DNA from: JBBQRS01 sp038214535
GTDB taxonomy: Bacteria > Chloroflexota > Anaerolineae > CG2-30-64-16
Reading direction: 5' to 3'
Length of the DNA: 48,066 bases
Assembly (NCBI GenBank): GCA_038214535.1
Contig: JBBQRS010000023.1
Coordinates: 1 to 48,066 of the forward strand
Made by a program: the position numbers and the translations under genes. Shown one piece after another: positions 31,358 to 39,128 of the stretch (the first letter of the stretch is position 1; each line of letters begins with the position of its first letter). The notes under the pieces are model-generated. The model was not told where the DNA came from. It searched no databases and saw only the letters and a program-made list of their open reading frames with translations.

Positions 31358-31386
31358 TTGTATACACCTCGCGCATATGTTAATAT
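31358..31386 (+). promoter_or_regulatory. Possible promoter of the two-component operon
   Basis: TTGTAT (31358-31363) and TAATAT (31381-31386) are separated by 17 bp, 33 bp before the GTG start of the kinase. Confidence 0.5.
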
Positions 31387-31419
31387 ACAGGGGCTAACCA
31401 CACTGAGGCACACTGGAGC

Positions 31420-33657
31420 GTGACTTTGAAAAGCAATCCATCCTCAAAGTCTTCGGACGACACATTGAGCCGGCTGGATAGTGTCATCGAGCCATTGCGA
31501 CAACTGCGTGAGGTCGCGTCTTTGCCATCGCAGCATCAGGCCGAACTTGATCTGGCGCTGGCAACGCTGGGTAAATTGCACGCCGAAGCCGCTGCGCGCG
31601 CGACTCCGGTCGCCTTCAATCAATATGAGCCAACGTTCCAGGCGCTCGTTGAAAACGCGCCCGACATGATCGCCCGCCTCGACCGGAACCGGCGCTATAT
31701 CTATATCAATCCACGGATCGAAGAAATCACGGGGCGGCCGGCGCAGCATTTCATCGGCAAGACCAATGCTGAACTGGGGCTGTCTGCCCCACTCGTGGCG
31801 CGTTGGGAGCAAGCGATTGCCCAGGTGTTGGCAACCGGCGAACAGCGGCGTTTCCAATTCGATTTCATGTCGGCATCGCGGGGCAAGCGCTATTACGACG
31901 TGCGCCTGGCCCCCGAACCGGATCGCGATCACACGGTTAATACAATCCTGGCGATCGTGCGTGACGTCACCGAACAGGAACACAACCGGCAAACGCTGAC
32001 GAAACAGGCGGAACGACTCAAATTCTTGAATGAAGTCAGTCGCGCGATGCGCGCCGCGTATTCGGCCGAAGAAATCGCCGAGGCCGTTTTACCCTATACC
32101 CGGCAGTTACTGGACTGTCCGCGCGCGACGGTGGCCCTCTATGATAAAGAGGCCGGCGAGGCGCTCTTGCTCGCCGTCTATACGGATCGCCAGACGATGC
32201 TGGGCAAAGGGCAACGTCTACCGTTGGAATGGAACTGGCTCATAAATGAACTCGAGCAGGGCAAAATCTCGACCATTGAAGACCTCAATGCGCAAACATC
32301 ACCTGCGGATGTGCTGGAGACCTTACGCGCAGAGGGGGTGCAAAGCATAGTCAGCGTTCCGCTTATCGTTCAAGATAAGCTGATCGGTTCGCTGAATCTG
32401 GGCATGATGAACCTGGAACCGTTGACGGAGGAACGGGCAGAGATTGCCCGTGAAATTGCCGACCAGTTGGCCATCGCCATCCATCAGGCCGACCTGCATC
32501 AACGCGTCGAGCAACATGCCGAAGCACTGGAACAAAGCGTTGCCCGGCGCACGGAAGCGCTGCGCGCCAGTGATATGCTTTTTCGCACCATCCTGGAAAG
32601 CGCGGCGATAGGCATCGCCCTGGTGGATATGCAAGGCAAAGTGATGGTCACGAACCCGGCATTACAGAAAATGCTGGGCTATGATGCCGCAGAACTCAGG
32701 GGCATGAACATCGCCCAGTTCGTGCATCCGGACGACGACCACGCGCCGGATACGTTGTTTCAGGAAATGATCGAAGGCGAACGCGATCATTACAGGGTAG
32801 AAAGACGCTATATTCGTAAGGACGGCTCAATGCTCTGGGTGCGCCCAACCGCATCCCTGGTGCGCAAGACGCCCAACCGAAGCCCATATGCGATCAAGCT
32901 GGTGGATGACATCACCGAAGAAAAACAGATGCGCGAGGCGCTCATCGAGGCGGAAAAACTCGCCCTCGCCGGCCAACTCGGCGCATCTCTGGCCCATGAA
33001 ATCAGCAATCCGCTCCAAGCGGTGATCGGTTCGCTGGGGCTGGCCGCCGAAATGATCGAGCCGGACGATGACGTGTCCATGTTCATCGAAATCGCCATCG
33101 AAGAACTGGAGCGCGCCGCGGAGATCGTGGCGCAGTTGCGAGACATCAGCCGGAAGTCCACACCGAAGGAAAAGGAACCGACGCAGCTCAACCAACTGGT
33201 CGAGAAGGTCTTGTTGCTGAACAAAAAGCGCTGTGACACCCAGAGGGTCGCGATCGAATGGGAACCTCAGGCCGACCTGCCGACCGCCGTCATCGCGCCG
33301 GATCGGATACGCCAGGTTTTTCTTAACCTGATCCTCAACGCGATCGAAGCCATGCCCCAGGGCGGCCGCTTACGCGTGAGCACAAACTGTACGGCGAACC
33401 CGAACGGGCTATGCGTGACCTTCGCCGATACCGGCATCGGCATTGCGCCCGACCTGCTGTCGCATCTCTTTGAACCGTTCAGGAGTACCCGGCTTGACGG
33501 GTTGGGCCTGGGCCTGCACATCAGCAAAACCATCGTCGAGGAGCACGCCGGGCGCATCGAGGTCGAAAGTCAGGTGGGGCACGGGGCGACATTTACGGTG
33601 TGGTTGCCCGTGCAGGAAGCCGCGGAAGACGCAACAACAGGAGGCCAGGATGGATGA
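31420..33657 (+). CDS. PAS-GAF-PAS sensor histidine kinase
   Basis: A 745-residue kinase with no obvious membrane segment, so probably a soluble cytoplasmic sensor. Domains in order: PAS (about 72-188), GAF (about 200-358), a short coiled-coil, PAS/PAC (about 385-503), then the kinase core: dimerisation helix with the phospho-acceptor in LAHEISNPLQAV (His526), N-box LNLILNAIEAMPQGG, FADTGIGIAP and GLGLGLHISKTIVEEHAG. The start is GTG with GGAG upstream; the first 60 residues are low-complexity and helical. GAF/PAS signals could be redox, gas or small ligands; no heme or cluster motif is certain. It overlaps the response regulator by eight bases, so they form a coupled pair. Confidence 0.92.
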   Translation: MTLKSNPSSKSSDDTLSRLDSVIEPLRQLREVASLPSQHQAELDLALATLGKLHAEAAARATPVAFNQYEPTFQALVENAPDMIARLDRNRRYIYINPRIEEITGRPAQHFIGKTNAELGLSAPLVARWEQAIAQVLATGEQRRFQFDFMSASRGKRYYDVRLAPEPDRDHTVNTILAIVRDVTEQEHNRQTLTKQAERLKFLNEVSRAMRAAYSAEEIAEAVLPYTRQLLDCPRATVALYDKEAGEALLLAVYTDRQTMLGKGQRLPLEWNWLINELEQGKISTIEDLNAQTSPADVLETLRAEGVQSIVSVPLIVQDKLIGSLNLGMMNLEPLTEERAEIAREIADQLAIAIHQADLHQRVEQHAEALEQSVARRTEALRASDMLFRTILESAAIGIALVDMQGKVMVTNPALQKMLGYDAAELRGMNIAQFVHPDDDHAPDTLFQEMIEGERDHYRVERRYIRKDGSMLWVRPTASLVRKTPNRSPYAIKLVDDITEEKQMREALIEAEKLALAGQLGASLAHEISNPLQAVIGSLGLAAEMIEPDDDVSMFIEIAIEELERAAEIVAQLRDISRKSTPKEKEPTQLNQLVEKVLLLNKKRCDTQRVAIEWEPQADLPTAVIAPDRIRQVFLNLILNAIEAMPQGGRLRVSTNCTANPNGLCVTFADTGIGIAPDLLSHLFEPFRSTRLDGLGLGLHISKTIVEEHAGRIEVESQVGHGATFTVWLPVQEAAEDATTGGQDG

Positions 33658-34369
33658 GTCAATCAGCACGCTGATTGTGGACGACGAAGAGCGGATTCGG
33701 TTCGTGCTGAAAGAGACTTTGCAGCGTGTGGGGCACACGGTCACCACCGCATCCAGCGGCGAAGAAGCCCTGGACTTGCTGCATGACACACCCTTCGATG
33801 TGCTCCTGTTGGACCTGATGCTCGGCGGCGCAATAGACGGCCAACGCGTGCTGGAAGCCGTCCGTTGGCGCTGGCCGGCGACGGTCGTGGTCATGCTCAC
33901 CGCACACGGCAGCCTGGAATCCGCCGTCGAGGCGATCCGCGAGGGCGTAGACGGCTATTTGCTCAAACCGGTCAAGCCGGAAGAGGTCCGCAAGGCGGTC
34001 CAGGAAGCCTTATACCGGCGGAAAAAACTGCGCGAATCGGAAGAGGCGGCCGCCGAAGCGCCCGTTTTGCAGAAGGGCGCGTTTACCATTGACCTGCAAC
34101 GCCACACCGCAGCGTATAACGGGCAGCCGTTGGACATCTCGCCACGCGAACTCGCGCTGCTGACCCATCTGATTCAGAAGGCCCCTGAGGTCGTCACCAC
34201 CAAAGAACTGGTGGCCGTGGTGCGTGATTACAGTCCTGAATATGAATACGAGGCACGCGACATTATCAAATGGTACGTCTACCAGTTGCGCCAGCGCGTC
34301 GAGCCGGAACCTTCGAAGCCCCGTCACATTCTGAACGTGCGCGGCATAGGCTATCGCTTCGCCGAATAG
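33650..34369 (+). CDS. OmpR-family response regulator
   Basis: A 239-residue regulator. The receiver domain (1-120) has the acidic pair DDEE (11-14), phospho-acceptor Asp55 in LLLDLM, a Thr in MLTAHG and Lys in LLKPVK. The C-terminal winged helix (about 137-239) has LDISPRELALLTHLIQ, the recognition-helix region ARDIIKWYVYQLRQRVE and ILNVRGIGYRF, typical of OmpR/PhoB-type DNA binding. The start is inside the end of the kinase gene, with AGGAGGCC upstream. Its targets are probably the genes that follow, by position only. A terminator at 34409-34435 ends the pair. Confidence 0.93.
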   Translation: MDESISTLIVDDEERIRFVLKETLQRVGHTVTTASSGEEALDLLHDTPFDVLLLDLMLGGAIDGQRVLEAVRWRWPATVVVMLTAHGSLESAVEAIREGVDGYLLKPVKPEEVRKAVQEALYRRKKLRESEEAAAEAPVLQKGAFTIDLQRHTAAYNGQPLDISPRELALLTHLIQKAPEVVTTKELVAVVRDYSPEYEYEARDIIKWYVYQLRQRVEPEPSKPRHILNVRGIGYRFAE

Positions 34370-34408
34370 CGTCTCTGCGCCGATCTGAGATCCGTCGGTT
34401 GTGTGAAT

Positions 34409-34435
34409 AAAGCCACGGTCACGCCGTGGCTTTTG
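34409..34435 (+). terminator. Intrinsic terminator after the two-component genes
   Basis: AAAGCCACGG and CCGTGGCTTT form a 10-bp stem with a 5-base loop and are followed by TTGT, a good intrinsic terminator 40 bp after the regulator stop. Confidence 0.85.
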
Positions 34436-34616
34436 TATTTAAGCTCCCGATCAAACCAAAGTCCAACGCTTCGTAACGGAACACATAAGCAAGGCTAACC
34501 GCGCCCAGCGGTTGCTTGCCCCGCTTTCTGGTAAGATCAAACCACGAGTGGTCATTTTAGCCACGTTCTGTCGCGAAAGAAGTTCTTGCGGCATGGCAAG
34601 CAGAAAGAGGATGACT

Positions 34617-35420
34617 ATGGCTAAGTTAGCAACCATCGCCATGATCGCCACGGTGATCGGGTTGGGCGCTCAGTTCCCTACTCAAGCGATGCATGATACG
34701 CAAACAGAACAACTCCAGCCGGTCCCGGATTGGGTCTATCTCTGGGTGCAACGCTCAGATCAGGTTGCAGACATCTGGCGCGGCACGGTCGCCGATCGCG
34801 ATTGGAGCCAGGTCGGCGCCATACCCGGCAACGTGGTAGATGTCATTTCTACAACAGCGGATCCTCAGTTGGCGCTGGCGCTCACCGATCAGGCAGTGTA
34901 TCGCTCCACGGATGCGGGCCAAACCTGGGAGGCCGTGAGCGGCCTGCCCGATTGGCCGACCGCGCTCACGCTGAGCCAGCAAACTGCGGGCCTGGTCTAC
35001 CTGGGGACGCTGAACAGTGGCGCATTTCGCAGCGCCGACACAGGGACCACATGGGCCGCGCTCACGCCGGTGGTAAATCCGGAGACCAATACGCTGCCGG
35101 AAGTGACCGCGATGACCGTTCAACCGCAAGATGACCGGATCATCTTCATGGCGACGGGGTATTGGCTGGGAACCATGGAACGACAGTTTACGCCGCAGGG
35201 CATCTTCATGAGCCTGGACGGCGGCGAAACGTGGCAGATGATCCACGAGGCGGCGCTGGATGAACCAAGAGTGACCGCGCTGATTCCGGACCTCGCTAAC
35301 CCGCGGGCCATACAGGCCGCCGGCGAAGATGGAAGTCACTGGTACGTCTTTGGCGATCCAACGCCGGCGGATCAATGGCTGCCGAACGACCCGGCGCAAC
35401 CGCTGGTTACGCGGGCCTGA
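34617..35420 (+). CDS. Exported BNR/sialidase-like repeat protein
   Basis: A 267-residue protein with a signal-type N-terminus (AKLATIAMIATVIGLGAQFPTQA). Three BNR/Asp-box repeats are visible: YRSTDAGQTWEAV, FRSADTGTTWAAL and FMSLDGGETWQMI, the SxDxGxTW turns that mark beta-propellers of the sialidase/photosystem-stability-factor type. Nothing indicates glycosidase activity. The start at 34617 is chosen because AGAGG lies six bases upstream and the signal peptide follows; ATGs at 34593 and 34611 are alternatives. Its place between a two-component pair and a receiver protein suggests an envelope role in the same response; this is inference. Confidence 0.72.
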   Translation: MAKLATIAMIATVIGLGAQFPTQAMHDTQTEQLQPVPDWVYLWVQRSDQVADIWRGTVADRDWSQVGAIPGNVVDVISTTADPQLALALTDQAVYRSTDAGQTWEAVSGLPDWPTALTLSQQTAGLVYLGTLNSGAFRSADTGTTWAALTPVVNPETNTLPEVTAMTVQPQDDRIIFMATGYWLGTMERQFTPQGIFMSLDGGETWQMIHEAALDEPRVTALIPDLANPRAIQAAGEDGSHWYVFGDPTPADQWLPNDPAQPLVTRA

Positions 35421-35518
35421 CAACGCCAATCAAAAATCGCATGTGAGGGCCGGCCTCGGGGCGACGCGTCGAGGCCGGCAGCGCCCATGTGGACAAGAGA
35501 AAAGGGAGGGCGCGTGGC

Positions 35519-35914
35519 ATGAACATGAGTGAACTGAAGCGAATACTGATCGTAGATGACGATCCCAGGGTGTTATTCATCTTGAGCGCCGCGCTGGGAA
35601 CGCTGGGGCCAGATTACGAAATCATTACCGCCAAGAACGGTCGGGACGCGCTCTCGAGAATTGCAAAAAGTCAATTTGATTTAATTATCACCGATATCCA
35701 GATGCCTGACATCAACGGGATTGAGCTAACGCAACGAGTCCGCTCTCTCGACCCGCACACGCCGATGGTGTGGATTACCGGCTACGGGTCGGCGCACACG
35801 CGGGCCGAAGGCGACAATCTCGGCGTCTACAAGTGCCTCGAAAAACCGGTGAAGATCGGCGAGATCCGCAAAACGGCCCTCGAAGCGCTGGAGACCCGCG
35901 GCTACATCCAATAA
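35519..35914 (+). CDS. Receiver-only (CheY-like) response regulator
   Basis: A 131-residue stand-alone receiver domain. The acidic triad is VDDDP (12-16), the phospho-acceptor is Asp59 in IITDIQMPDINGIEL, the conserved Thr is in VWITGYGSA and the Lys in CLEKPVK. There is no output domain, so it likely passes phosphate or binds a partner. The ATG at 35519 follows GGGAGGG by eight bases. It lies 98 bp after the BNR gene and 37 bp before the Rieske oxidoreductase and may take phosphate from the kinase at 31420. Confidence 0.9.
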   Translation: MNMSELKRILIVDDDPRVLFILSAALGTLGPDYEIITAKNGRDALSRIAKSQFDLIITDIQMPDINGIELTQRVRSLDPHTPMVWITGYGSAHTRAEGDNLGVYKCLEKPVKIGEIRKTALEALETRGYIQ

Positions 35915-35951
35915 TTTAGGTCACGCCTCAACAAGAAGAGAGGATACAGAT

Positions 35952-37496
35952 ATGACACAGCCCATGCCACCTGAGCAGAGTTCTTCGCTGCCCGGCAAAG
36001 CGACTTCGCTTTGGCTCGACACCACCCCGAACACCGATCTCCCCACACTGAGGGAGGGCCTGACGGTAGACGTAGCAATTATCGGCGGCGGCATCGCGGG
36101 GTTAACTGCGGCGACGCTTCTCAAAGCCGAAGGCAAAACGGTGGCCGTGCTGGAAACCAGGCGCATTGTCCACGGCGTCACCGGGAAGACAACCGCCAAA
36201 ATCACCTCGCTGCACACACTGATTTACGATGATCTGCTTCGTCGTTTCGGAGAAGAAAAAGCGCAAGCTTATGCCAACGCAAACCAGACGGCGATCGAGC
36301 AGATTGCCCGCCTCGTGAGCGAGCGCAAGATAGATTGCGACTTCACGCGCACGGAAGCATACACCTACACCGAGGACGCCGACCAGGTGGATCAGATCGA
36401 AGCCGAAGTAAAGGCGGCGTTGCAGTTGGGGCTACCGGCCGCCTTCGTCACGGAGACGCCGATGCCGTTTCCGGTCAAAGCCGCGATCCGCTTCGACCAC
36501 CAGGCGCTTTTCCATCCACGTAAGTATCTGCTCGCGTTGGCTCGGGAGATTCCCGGCCAGGGTAGTTTCATCTTCGAAGAGACGCGGGTGATGGATTTGG
36601 AAGAAGGCCGGCCCTGCGTCATCACCACAGATCAGGGCGTCATCTCTGCGCATGACGTCATTATCGCGAGCCATTTCCCGTTCAACGATAAGGCGCTCTA
36701 TGCCTCGCGCCTGAGCCCGCATCGGTCCTACGTCTTGGGGGTTCGTCTCGAGACGCCCGCTCCACGCGGCATGTTCATCAGCCCCGAACCATCGCATACG
36801 CTGCGCTTTCACCCGGCAGAAGGTGACAACTTCCTGCTGGTCGGCGGCGAGGGACACGTTACGGGTCACGGCGGCGACACGGTTGCCCGCTACCGGCGCA
36901 TCGAGGCCTGGGCGCGCGAGCGTTTCCCCGTCGAGTCCGTGGAATATCACTGGTCAACGCAAGATAATAAGACGCTTGACGGGGTGCCCTACGTGGGCCG
37001 AGCGACGCCGTTGGCCGAGCATGTCTATGTCGCGACCGGTTTCGGCGGCTGGGGCATGACGAACAGCACCGCATCCGCTATGCTCCTGCGCGATCTGATC
37101 CTTGAAAGGCAGAATCCCTGGGCCGATCTTTACGACCCAAACCGCGTCAGCCTCACCGATGTGCCCGAGTTGTTCAAGCAGACGACCAGTATCGCACGCG
37201 ATTTCATCGGCGACCGGCTGACGGATGCAGACCCGAACGATGTGGCCCCGGGCGAAGGCAAGATCGTCCGCCTGGGATCCAGAGATGTCGCCATGTACAA
37301 ATCGGAAGATGGGACCATAAGCATGGTATCACCTGCGTGTACACATATGGGGTGCTTTGTGCGGTGGAACCCGGCGGAGACGAGTTGGGATTGCCCCTGT
37401 CACGGGTCAAGATTTGACAGGGATGGTATAATAATTCATGGGCCTGCAATCCACAACCTGGAGACGGTTGCCGAAGATGAGAGCGTGTCATCGTGA
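35952..37496 (+). CDS. DadA-like FAD oxidoreductase with C-terminal Rieske domain
   Basis: A 514-residue fusion. The N-terminal part (about 38-410) is a D-amino-acid-oxidase-like flavoprotein with VAIIGGGIAGLTAATLL (41-57) and a late FAD-contact region YVATGFGGWGMTNSTASAMLL. The C-terminal part (about 425-514) is a Rieske [2Fe-2S] domain: CTHMGC (Cys463, His465) and CPCHGSRF (Cys481, His484), with Cys468 and Cys483 placed for the stabilising disulfide. The pairing is like Bacillus YhfW. It could oxidise an amine or amino acid and pass electrons to the cluster; the substrate is unknown. The ribosome site GAGAGGA is nearby. The last 10 residues are unusually acidic/polar. Confidence 0.88.
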   Translation: MTQPMPPEQSSSLPGKATSLWLDTTPNTDLPTLREGLTVDVAIIGGGIAGLTAATLLKAEGKTVAVLETRRIVHGVTGKTTAKITSLHTLIYDDLLRRFGEEKAQAYANANQTAIEQIARLVSERKIDCDFTRTEAYTYTEDADQVDQIEAEVKAALQLGLPAAFVTETPMPFPVKAAIRFDHQALFHPRKYLLALAREIPGQGSFIFEETRVMDLEEGRPCVITTDQGVISAHDVIIASHFPFNDKALYASRLSPHRSYVLGVRLETPAPRGMFISPEPSHTLRFHPAEGDNFLLVGGEGHVTGHGGDTVARYRRIEAWARERFPVESVEYHWSTQDNKTLDGVPYVGRATPLAEHVYVATGFGGWGMTNSTASAMLLRDLILERQNPWADLYDPNRVSLTDVPELFKQTTSIARDFIGDRLTDADPNDVAPGEGKIVRLGSRDVAMYKSEDGTISMVSPACTHMGCFVRWNPAETSWDCPCHGSRFDRDGIIIHGPAIHNLETVAEDESVSS

Positions 37497-37678
37497 GCTG
37501 TCGTAATCTCAGAACCAACCTGAATCCAACTTGCGCTTACCATTACCGCCTGTTTCCTCGATCTTGCCCAACACGGCCCAGCGTGTGCTAACCGAAGAAT
37601 CGCATATGCTTGTTGCATGAACATGATAGTCCGTTGGCGGGCTATCACATCCAGCAACCGGTTAAGGAGACAGGACAA
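37497..37678. other. Spacer without a recognised gene
   Basis: GATAGTCCGTTGGCGGGCTATC forms a small hairpin near 37623-37645. No ORF, promoter of good quality or RNA motif is recognised. Confidence 0.3.
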
Positions 37679-37843
37679 ATGTTAAAGTGGACCATCGTGC
37701 TATTGATCGTTGCTCTCATTGCTGGCGTACTCGGCTTTGCGGGCATTGCCGGCGCGGCGACAGAGATCGCGAAGATCGTTTTCTTCGTGTTCCTGGCGCT
37801 CTTCCTCCTGTCGCTCATCTTTGGGCGGCGTGTTAACGTATAA
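37679..37843 (+). CDS. DUF1328-like small membrane protein
   Basis: A 54-residue peptide, MLKWTIVLLIVALIAGVLGF at the start, then GIAGAATEIAKIVFFVFLALFLLSLI as two membrane segments joined by a short Gly/Ala turn, ending in GRRVNV. This is the pattern of DUF1328 (YtjA-like) proteins, which are often induced by stress. AAGGAG lies upstream of the ATG; upstream in-frame codons to 37610 are not needed. Function is unknown. The neighbours are a Rieske oxidoreductase and a universal stress protein, in line with a stress role. Confidence 0.85.
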   Translation: MLKWTIVLLIVALIAGVLGFAGIAGAATEIAKIVFFVFLALFLLSLIFGRRVNV

Positions 37844-37849
37844 CCTATA

Positions 37850-37932
37850 AGAGTCTATCCTGAAATTCCGTAGTCTTGTGCCCGTCTCTGACGCCCACAA
37901 GGGACTATACTACGAATTCTCGGATAGATTCT
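37850..37932. repeat. 83-bp MITE-like inverted repeat
   Basis: AGAGTCTATCCTGAAATTCC at the left end and the reverse complement AGAATCTATCCGAGAATTCG at the right end pair for about 20 of 24 positions. Inside, CTTGTG and CACAAG extend the stem. It begins seven bases after the DUF1328 stop. The 13-mer AGAATCTATCCGA recurs at 47915-47927, on the stop codon of the giant gene. It could be a non-autonomous transposable element or a strong terminator; no transposase is seen. Confidence 0.65.
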
Positions 37933-38008
37933 AAAGCAGTTCAACATTCCGCGAGTGGATCAGTCCTGATCATAGATCCACACCGGACACATCACCTACG
38001 GTCGTGGA

Positions 38009-38030
38009 GCCGCCGGCAACTGCCGGCGGC
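38009..38030. repeat. 9-bp GC hairpin upstream of the universal stress gene
   Basis: GCCGCCGGC and GCCGGCGGC pair around AACT. It is 49 bp before the start codon and could shape the leader of that transcript. Confidence 0.6.
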
Positions 38031-38078
38031 CTCACCGTGATTTATCACCAACGTAGATTGCCATGATGGGAGGCAGTC

Positions 38079-39128
38079 ATGTTTGAAAAAATACTTGTGC
38101 CAATAGATGGATCGGCCCTTGCCGCCGCCGCGCTTTCGCATGCCCTGGCAATAGGTCAACCAGAGGCTTGCTTAACCCTGTTTCGGGTCATCGAGTCATC
38201 TTCAGATTGCAGCGACCTCGTTAACCCTGTAAACTGGCAATTGCAGCGCACCGAGGCGAGCGCCTATCTCGACGAACTGGGCAACAACTGTGAGTGGGGC
38301 GGCGTGATCGAAAAAACGGTGCAGGAAGGACCGGCTGCCGAGCGCATCCTTGAAGAAGCGCAGGAGCACGGGCATGACCTGATTGTGATCAGCAGCCACG
38401 GGCGTAGCGGCTTGAGCGATTGGAATATCAGTTCGATCACCAACAAAGTGATCAATCGGTCAGGGATCGCCGTCTTGCTGGTTCGTTCCTATAAATTACC
38501 TGAAACACCGGCAACCGGCCCGGTACTGCCGGTTCAATATCGGCGCATTCTGGTGCCCCTCGACGGATCGGTGCGCTCAGAGTATGTGCTGCCCGCCGCC
38601 ATCCGTCTTGCAAAACAGCATGGCGCCGAGTTATTGCTCGTCCATGGCGTCGTCAAACCGGAACTGTTTCAACAGGTGCCTTTGGACGCCGCAGAAAATT
38701 CATTTATTGACCGGGTGATTGCCCACAATAAACAGCAAGCGGAAAACTATCTCAATGACCTTGCACGCCGTCTCGATATTGAGGTGCAGACGCATGTCCT
38801 GACAAGCGATGATGTCGCCGAGAGTTTGCATCGCTTCGTTGAAGAACAACCTGTTGACCTGGTGGTACTAAACGCGCACGGGCGCTCCGGGAAACACATC
38901 TGGCCGTATGGCAGTGTCGCCGCGAGCTTCATCGCATACGGCACAACGCACCTGCTGGTAATTCAGGATCGGTCCTGGCAAGATGTCACAAAGAGTCGCG
39001 CCACGAAAGCAATGCATCTTGACGGCATTCCGCCCATAGCCACGTACACCGTTCCAACAGAAAAAGGGTCCTCTCATATCAATGCATTTGCCACCCGACA
39101 ATACAACGCGACATACTCTGCCCGATGA
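38079..39128 (+). CDS. Tandem-domain universal stress protein (UspA family)
   Basis: A 349-residue cytoplasmic protein with two Usp domains. Domain 1 (1-148) has KILVPIDGSALAAAALSHAL and VISSHGRSGLSDW; domain 2 (about 158-316) has RILVPLDGSVRSEYVLPAAI and VLNAHGRSGKHIW. The GxxG part of the ATP loop is present in both, but the following G(S/T) is displaced or absent, so nucleotide binding may differ between the halves. The last 35 residues lie outside the fold. GGGAGG precedes the ATG by five bases. The 3' end overlaps the start of the giant glucan synthase-like gene by 47 bases in another frame, so the two are probably co-expressed. Confidence 0.9.
   Translation: MFEKILVPIDGSALAAAALSHALAIGQPEACLTLFRVIESSSDCSDLVNPVNWQLQRTEASAYLDELGNNCEWGGVIEKTVQEGPAAERILEEAQEHGHDLIVISSHGRSGLSDWNISSITNKVINRSGIAVLLVRSYKLPETPATGPVLPVQYRRILVPLDGSVRSEYVLPAAIRLAKQHGAELLLVHGVVKPELFQQVPLDAAENSFIDRVIAHNKQQAENYLNDLARRLDIEVQTHVLTSDDVAESLHRFVEEQPVDLVVLNAHGRSGKHIWPYGSVAASFIAYGTTHLLVIQDRSWQDVTKSRATKAMHLDGIPPIATYTVPTEKGSSHINAFATRQYNATYSAR

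Noticed and set aside
34409..34435. Riboswitch between the two-component pair and the BNR gene
   Set aside because: The structure is a plain intrinsic terminator (10-bp stem plus T-run) without a conserved aptamer.
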